The notes under the pieces were generated by a model. The model searched no databases and had not been told where the DNA came from. It saw only the letters and a program-made list of their open reading frames with translations. Source: Coemansia sp. RSA 922 (Eukaryota; Kickxellomycota; Kickxellomycetes; Kickxellales; Kickxellaceae). From it: DNA of 17,598 bases. This document shows positions 13,287 to 17,598 of the stretch, piece by piece (position 1 is the first letter of the stretch; each line of letters begins with the position of its first letter). The stretch covers positions 1-17,598 of the forward strand of contig JANBQS010000453.1 in NCBI GenBank assembly GCA_027577415.1. The letters are read 5' to 3'. The position numbers and the translations under genes were made by a program.

Positions 13287-15983
13287 TTAGGGCGTGTTCT
13301 TGACAAGAAACAGCCGAACTTGTGTGTTTTTCCAAATGCCAAATGGTTTCATGCCAGATCCGTAGATAAGGCTCCACAGCAGGCTTCGGGACCATACCAC
13401 CAGTGCTGGGCTCATGACTTGTAACCGTGGCCGGATCTCTGGCATCGACTCTTCAAGGTCTGGCATCGCCTTGGCCATAGCCTCAGAGCTGAGCCAGCGC
13501 AGTATAGCAGCCGTGGGATCAACAGAGGCTGGCAACGCGGTAGGACCAGCATCGCTGACGTTGCTTGGCTTTGGAGACGACAAATGAGCCGGGTGGCTGC
13601 CGTCCTTGACGTCCAAACCAGTCATTGCCCCGTCAAGCTGGGCTATCGACGACTCGGCATCCCTTTGGACTTCCTCGGCAACTCTGTCAGTACATACAGC
13701 GAGAACCTCCAAGGTGGAGATAATTGGGTCGAGCGGCAAGTCGGGTAGCCAAGAAAATACCCACTCTGCTGATGGACGAAAATGTTGCGAGGACGTACCA
13801 CCAGCGCCTGTCTTTGCAGCGACCGGCACAGGTGGTGGTGTCAACACATCATTCTGTTGGCGCTCCTCCTTGGCAGGAGCCGGTTCTGGTCCGGGGTCCG
13901 GTCGCTTCCCTCGCGCCTTGTCGGACAGGGCTGGACTGATAGTTCCCTGGTTGCCTCTCGCTGCTACTACTGCCGCTGCTGTCGCTGTCGTTGGAACGTC
14001 CAAAGCAGAGTTTGGCGCTGAAGCAGACCCAGCTGCTACACTGGGAGTACCGCTGGGGCTAGGCGTGCTGGGCAGCGGAGGCAGTGCCTTTCCAATGGTA
14101 CGAGCTGCCTCGGACTTGCCCTTTCTCTCGCGCAATGCAAGCAGCTCAGCCCTGGCCTTGTCCAAGTCAAAGCCTTTCAAGCGCGTAAAGCACGAACGCG
14201 CCTGTATCATGCTATAAATAAGGTGCGGGTTATCTGCAGCGCGATAGTGGATCACGTAGTCAAATACCTCGATAAGGTAGATGAGCCATCTGACGTGGTA
14301 CGGTTCCGATATGATAAACGCCGGCGAGGATATAATGTCAAACAGCGAAACGAGCTTATCTGCTGTGGTTTGGCTGACTTGCGTCAAGTACGGCGCTACG
14401 TTGCGCATCAGCAACAGCAAACTCGAGTAAACGGGTACCAAATGGGGCTTGGACGAGCTGAGTAGCGTGTATACGGTGTTGATCATAAAGTCGGCGTGCG
14501 TCAAGTTGGCGTCGACAATTCGCATGGTGCTAGGCAAGATGGACTGGTCGAATGGCTGCATCAACCGGGTCGCAAAACGGCTGTCTTCTGAGAGATAGTG
14601 AATAATATGAGATATCGTGCGCACCATACCTGCCTGGGCGGGATCGTTGTACCCGTTAAGCATAAAGTACATCAATGCAGAGAACAGCTTGAGCGAGCTG
14701 TTGTGATCGACAAGGTAGTCCTTGAACGGAGCGTTGGCCTCAAGCAGCATCCACAATAAGATCGTTGCCTCTTGAGGCATCACATTGCGTGTAGGCTGCT
14801 TGGTCACCGAAGCCAGGAGCGACAGGTTTGAGCGCATGGCCTCCTCCAGCAGACGAATAATGCCGCCAACTAGATAGTCAAACTCTTGTGTACGGTGAAG
14901 CTTGGCGGTAAACACGCGGAACAAGTTCTGAGGTCCAGTCTCCGTGCCTGTAACGAGGACCATCGATGGCGTGCTACTATCTGCCTCCGTATCAGCCACA
15001 GGCGACTGTGTAGCCGCGTCGTTCCCTCCACTGGACGGCGCTTGGTACTCTAGCAATATAAACAGAGTCTGCATCGCCTGCAGCGAAAGCACGTCACTGG
15101 GATCCATGGCGGGAGTGTTGCGGTACGGAATGGCCCACCCTTGTGTCCGATCCTTTAGCGAAGTATTTAAGAGACTGCAAAGCAAGCTCAGCACCATCCT
15201 CTTGTTGGAGTTGTAGGCCATGGCATGCAGTGCCCGATTAGGCGCAGCAGCAGCCATGGCAGGCGGCACATACATGGTCTTTGAGGCCAGAACCAGGACA
15301 AGTCGCAGTACCTCGACCCGGTTGCTGACATGATCCTTGGACGACCCCAGCGAAGACGTCTGGCCGATGCCATTCTCCCAGATCGCGTATCGAACAACTG
15401 AATCTTCGCCTACAGTGGCAGGCGGAACTGTAAATCCAGATGTGAACAGCAAGTCAATTGCAGCCGAAACCAACTGCTTGCCTAGAATATAGTCGGCACC
15501 ACTGCCTGGCCGCGGCCGTGGCGTCCATAGCAGAATGTCCTCCACGGTGCCACCGTCAGGGCATGCCTCGTATGCAAACGGAATAAGGCGAGTGAGAATG
15601 CGGATGCAGTTCAAAAGCTGCTTGGTACTGGTCTGGGGCTTCGTCAAGTCCTTTGCGGCTTTGAGCACCAACAGGCGATCAAACACCTTGTCAATGAGCT
15701 TTATAAAGTTTTCCCGCGCGCTATCGCGGATTCGGCGGATATCGGCTGGCGTGACCAGCGAAAACACGTCGTGCGGACCCTCGGGCAATAGCCAAAACGG
15801 GCTCCATGCGTCCTCGGCGCTATCAGGGAGACTCTACAGAGCAAAAGTGTGCGATATATAGGTTAGACCTTGCCACAAATTTAGCGCTTGCGCAGCAGAA
15901 ATGCAAGTACGAAAGCTTACCCGCTGCTCAGCCAGGCGGAAGGCGCACTTTCTGAACGCCAATTTGCTATTTTCTCCGCCCAT
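13287..15983 (-). CDS. HID1: Hid1-family protein (fission-yeast Ftp105-like), two exons, 869 aa
   Basis: Exon 1 is 15983-15921 and exon 2 is 15833-13287, joined in phase 0 across an 87-nt intron. Exon 1 encodes MGGENSKLAFRKCAFRLAEQ plus Arg, and exon 2 opens SLPDSAEDAWSPFW, then DVFSLVTPADIRRIRD. This matches the Hid1 N-terminal pattern (MG-x3-SKL-FRKA, a W-x2-FW motif, then DVFALV-x-AAEIR). The N-terminus fits N-myristoylation (Gly2, Ser6), as in known Hid1/Ftp105 proteins. The first 560 residues look helical and armadillo-like. A low-complexity Pro/Ala/Ser linker (about 590-700) is followed by a conserved C-terminus (ILRWLSSE, PFGIWKNTQVRLFLVKN). Family members are peripheral Golgi proteins needed for secretory-granule and endosome traffic; Ftp105 anchors the deubiquitinase Ubp5 to the Golgi. 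At 869 aa it is slightly longer than human HID1 (788). A simple ORF search would miss exon 1 and begin at an internal TTG (15788). Confidence 0.93.
15834..15920 (-). other. HID1 intron 1 (87 nt)
   Basis: On the minus strand the intron reads GTAAGC at the donor (15920-15915), contains a branch-point-like TCTAACC about 35 nt before the acceptor, and ends CTCTGTAG at 15834. It contains in-frame stops, including the acceptor TAG itself. Splicing joins codon 21 (CGG) to AGT in phase 0 and restores a Hid1-like N-terminus. It is the only intron I can support inside a coding region of this window. Confidence 0.9.
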
Positions 15984-16155
15984 CTACCAGCGAATGCGAA
16001 TGTTTAAGGAGCGTAATATAATCAAATGACAATCTGAGGCAAGAAAGAAAGTAAATTCACTAAAGGAAAAAAGAAGGAGAACCCCCTAGTAAACCCTGGT
16101 GACGCCAAGGCCTTTAAAATTCCGCCTGAGCTGAGTCGGTCCCTCGTCATGCAGC
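15984..16155. promoter_or_regulatory. Short spacer between calnexin and HID1 (both minus strand)
   Basis: Only 172 bp separate the calnexin stop from the HID1 ATG, so it must hold the calnexin 3' end and the HID1 promoter. I find no AATAAA on the minus strand. On the minus strand the region is CT-rich with a T-rich run (TCTCCTTCTTTTTTCCTTTA at about 16080-16061). No other gene is visible. Confidence 0.45.
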
Positions 16156-17598
16156 TTAATCGCTCTTGGAGGCTTTGCGGTCTGCCTTTGCTCCAGAGTC
16201 AGGCGACGCAGTTTTATTGTCGGCGCTTGCAGCTGTCACTGCCGCAGGAGGAGGAGCTGGCGCTGCCACTACCAACCTATACATAAAGCCAAGGATAATG
16301 GAGGCATTCCAGCCTAGCCAGCCAAGCGCCATGGTCACCATTAAGAGCCCAAACGCACCAGCACGCTCCTGGCGAAGTGCGCTGACAACACCCTCGCTCT
16401 GAAGCACGCCATAGAAGGTACTAATGCTGTAGAGAATTTCATCGATGCGGTCCTTGAACATGCGAAGCACATCAGCAAAGCCCGGCTTAGGTGCTGGCGG
16501 CGACTTTGGGCGCAAAGCCTCGCTGATAGCAAGCTCCACATCGTGCTTGGGCTTCCACACGTTGTCAGCAATCAGCGCCGCCGCGTTGCTGCTGCTGCTT
16601 CCCAGGTAGATGTTGTCAAACGTAATACCCGACTGCATGGTCCACAACTCAAAACCCACAGCATCGATCTTGCTTAGCTTGTACAAGTCGCGATCCTCAA
16701 AGTATCCCGGGTTGTTAATGCGGCGCGGCGCCCACTCGCCTTTGTACAGCGGGTTGTCAACCAATGGCGCAGACCACTGGCCCTTAAAGTCTGGGTTGCG
16801 CATAAGCGGCCGCTCCCAAGGTCCGCATCCAGCGGCATCAGCGCAGCGAGGGTTAGAGATCATGGGCGCCGCCCAGTCACCGTCCTCCTCGTCATCCCAG
16901 TCGGCAGGCTTTTGCGCCTTGGGGTCAGGGATCAGTAGTGGTTCGTCCTCAAACCAGTCCTTTGGCTTCACCGCGTCCTCGTCAGGGATCATCAACGGCG
17001 CATCCTCGTCCCAGTCCGCAGGCTTTTTGGCGGCGGTATCGGGAATCTTTTCGTTATCCTCCCAGTCAGCGGGTTTCTGGTCCTTGGGGTCATCGATCTC
17101 CTTGGGCGGGTTAACAGGCGGAGCAAAGTCGTCGAGCAAGGAGCCCGTGCGGCGCTCAGAACCATCGATGGCGATGGCATACGTGTTGTTCGTGTGGATC
17201 GTCAGCGTGTACAAGTGAGACAGCGTGTCGATGGGCGGCGTTGGTGGCTGGCTGAGGTGATGCTCGGTGTACTCATGAGTAACGGGGTTCAAGTGCCTGT
17301 AGATTAAATGCACCTTGCTTTCTCCACACTTGTCAGGCCCAAACATGAGCGTGTACGGCGTGTCATCGCTAAACTCACCCTTGAACGGAGCCGTCAGCAA
17401 CTTGATATACGCTCCACCGCATCCAAGGTTCTCTTGGAGCTTGACTTCGTATTGTAGAACCAGCCCGCTTGCCGACGGATCGAATGGCTTTTCAAGGCGC
17501 GCGGAGATGGCATGATGGCGCGCCTGGCTCTTGACGACTAGGCCATTGTCGCCTTCAACACCTGCAAGCTCCTTTATCTCTTCAACGGCCCATTCGCC
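16156..17598 (-). CDS. CNX1: Calnexin, ER lectin chaperone (5' part lies beyond the right edge)
   Basis: The frame stays open to the right edge (480 codons visible), so the N-terminus and signal peptide are missing. The visible start [20 protein letters not shown] lies in the luminal lectin domain. The disulfide Cys pair is present (CGGAYIKLL and FGPDKCGES), as are the Tyr and Lys of the glucose-binding site and later ELWTMQSG with its Glu. The P-domain has four type-1 repeats (KPADWED, KPADWDE, KPKDWFE, KPADWDD) followed by four type-2 repeats ([40 protein letters not shown]), and the Cys pair RCADAAGC. One transmembrane segment lies at about 16270-16356 ([23 protein letters not shown]). A 35-residue, Ala/Pro/Lys-rich cytosolic tail ends RKASKSD without a canonical KKxx signal. 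Calnexin binds monoglucosylated N-glycans and retains folding glycoproteins in the ER. The 4+4 repeats and membrane anchor distinguish it from calreticulin (3+3, soluble). Confidence 0.97.
   Translation of the reverse strand, partial: GEWAVEEIKELAGVEGDNGLVVKSQARHHAISARLEKPFDPSASGLVLQYEVKLQENLGCGGAYIKLLTAPFKGEFSDDTPYTLMFGPDKCGESKVHLIYRHLNPVTHEYTEHHLSQPPTPPIDTLSHLYTLTIHTNNTYAIAIDGSERRTGSLLDDFAPPVNPPKEIDDPKDQKPADWEDNEKIPDTAAKKPADWDEDAPLMIPDEDAVKPKDWFEDEPLLIPDPKAQKPADWDDEEDGDWAAPMISNPRCADAAGCGPWERPLMRNPDFKGQWSAPLVDNPLYKGEWAPRRINNPGYFEDRDLYKLSKIDAVGFELWTMQSGITFDNIYLGSSSSNAAALIADNVWKPKHDVELAISEALRPKSPPAPKPGFADVLRMFKDRIDEILYSISTFYGVLQSEGVVSALRQERAGAFGLLMVTMALGWLGWNASIILGFMYRLVVAAPAPPPAAVTAASADNKTASPDSGAKADRKASKSD

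Noticed and set aside
1..17598. Mobile elements, CRISPR arrays, tRNA and rRNA genes, biosynthetic gene cluster
   Set aside because: I found no transposase or reverse-transcriptase motif, regular spaced repeats, tRNA-like cloverleaf box or set of biosynthetic enzymes; the genes are ordinary fungal core and lineage-specific genes.

Overview
The window looks like compact nuclear DNA from an early-diverging fungus. Evidence: a Zn2Cys6 transcription factor (a fungal family), yeast-type VPS36 with NZF fingers split into its GLUE domain, a fungal/metazoan HID1 homologue and a calnexin. Genes are almost intron-free, separated by 50-700 bp, and often share convergent or divergent intergenic DNA. Gene style (low-complexity Ala/Ser-rich proteins, G/C-ending codons, very few introns) would fit Zoopagomycota such as Kickxellomycotina (Coemansia-like). 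That placement is an inference from style, not a phylogenetic result.

Layout, left to right. Positions 1-83 (minus) hold the start of a gene whose N-terminus resembles the UBA domain of p47/Shp1 (Cdc48 cofactor). Positions 406-3558 (plus) encode a 1050-residue, largely disordered protein that I do not recognise. It converges on a 1331-residue Zn2Cys6 transcription factor at 3605-7600 (minus), with only 46 bp between the stop codons. VPS36 of ESCRT-II (7804-9288, plus) diverges from it. A small tandem repeat begins in the last codons of VPS36 and fills much of the gap to a COG2945-like alpha/beta hydrolase (9426-10427, minus). A long, pyrimidine-rich, ATG-free leader precedes a triple-KH RNA-binding protein (11146-12570, plus). 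Three minus-strand genes follow: a 14-cysteine small secreted protein (12657-12992), HID1 (13287-15983, one 87-nt intron near the start), and calnexin (16156-17598, running off the right edge).

How the genes relate: p47/Shp1, VPS36, HID1 and calnexin all serve the endomembrane system (Cdc48-dependent processes, multivesicular-body sorting, Golgi/secretory-granule trafficking, ER glycoprotein folding), and the secreted protein would be a client of that route. This looks like ordinary core gene content rather than a functional cluster; the genes are not arranged as one transcription unit. I saw no mobile element, CRISPR array, tRNA or rRNA, and no convincing new multi-gene system. The most useful results are the restored first exon of HID1 (with an N-myristoylation motif), the partial gene at the left edge, the tandem repeat at the VPS36 stop codon, the 14-cysteine protein, the shared poly(A) signal and the unusual leader of the KH gene.
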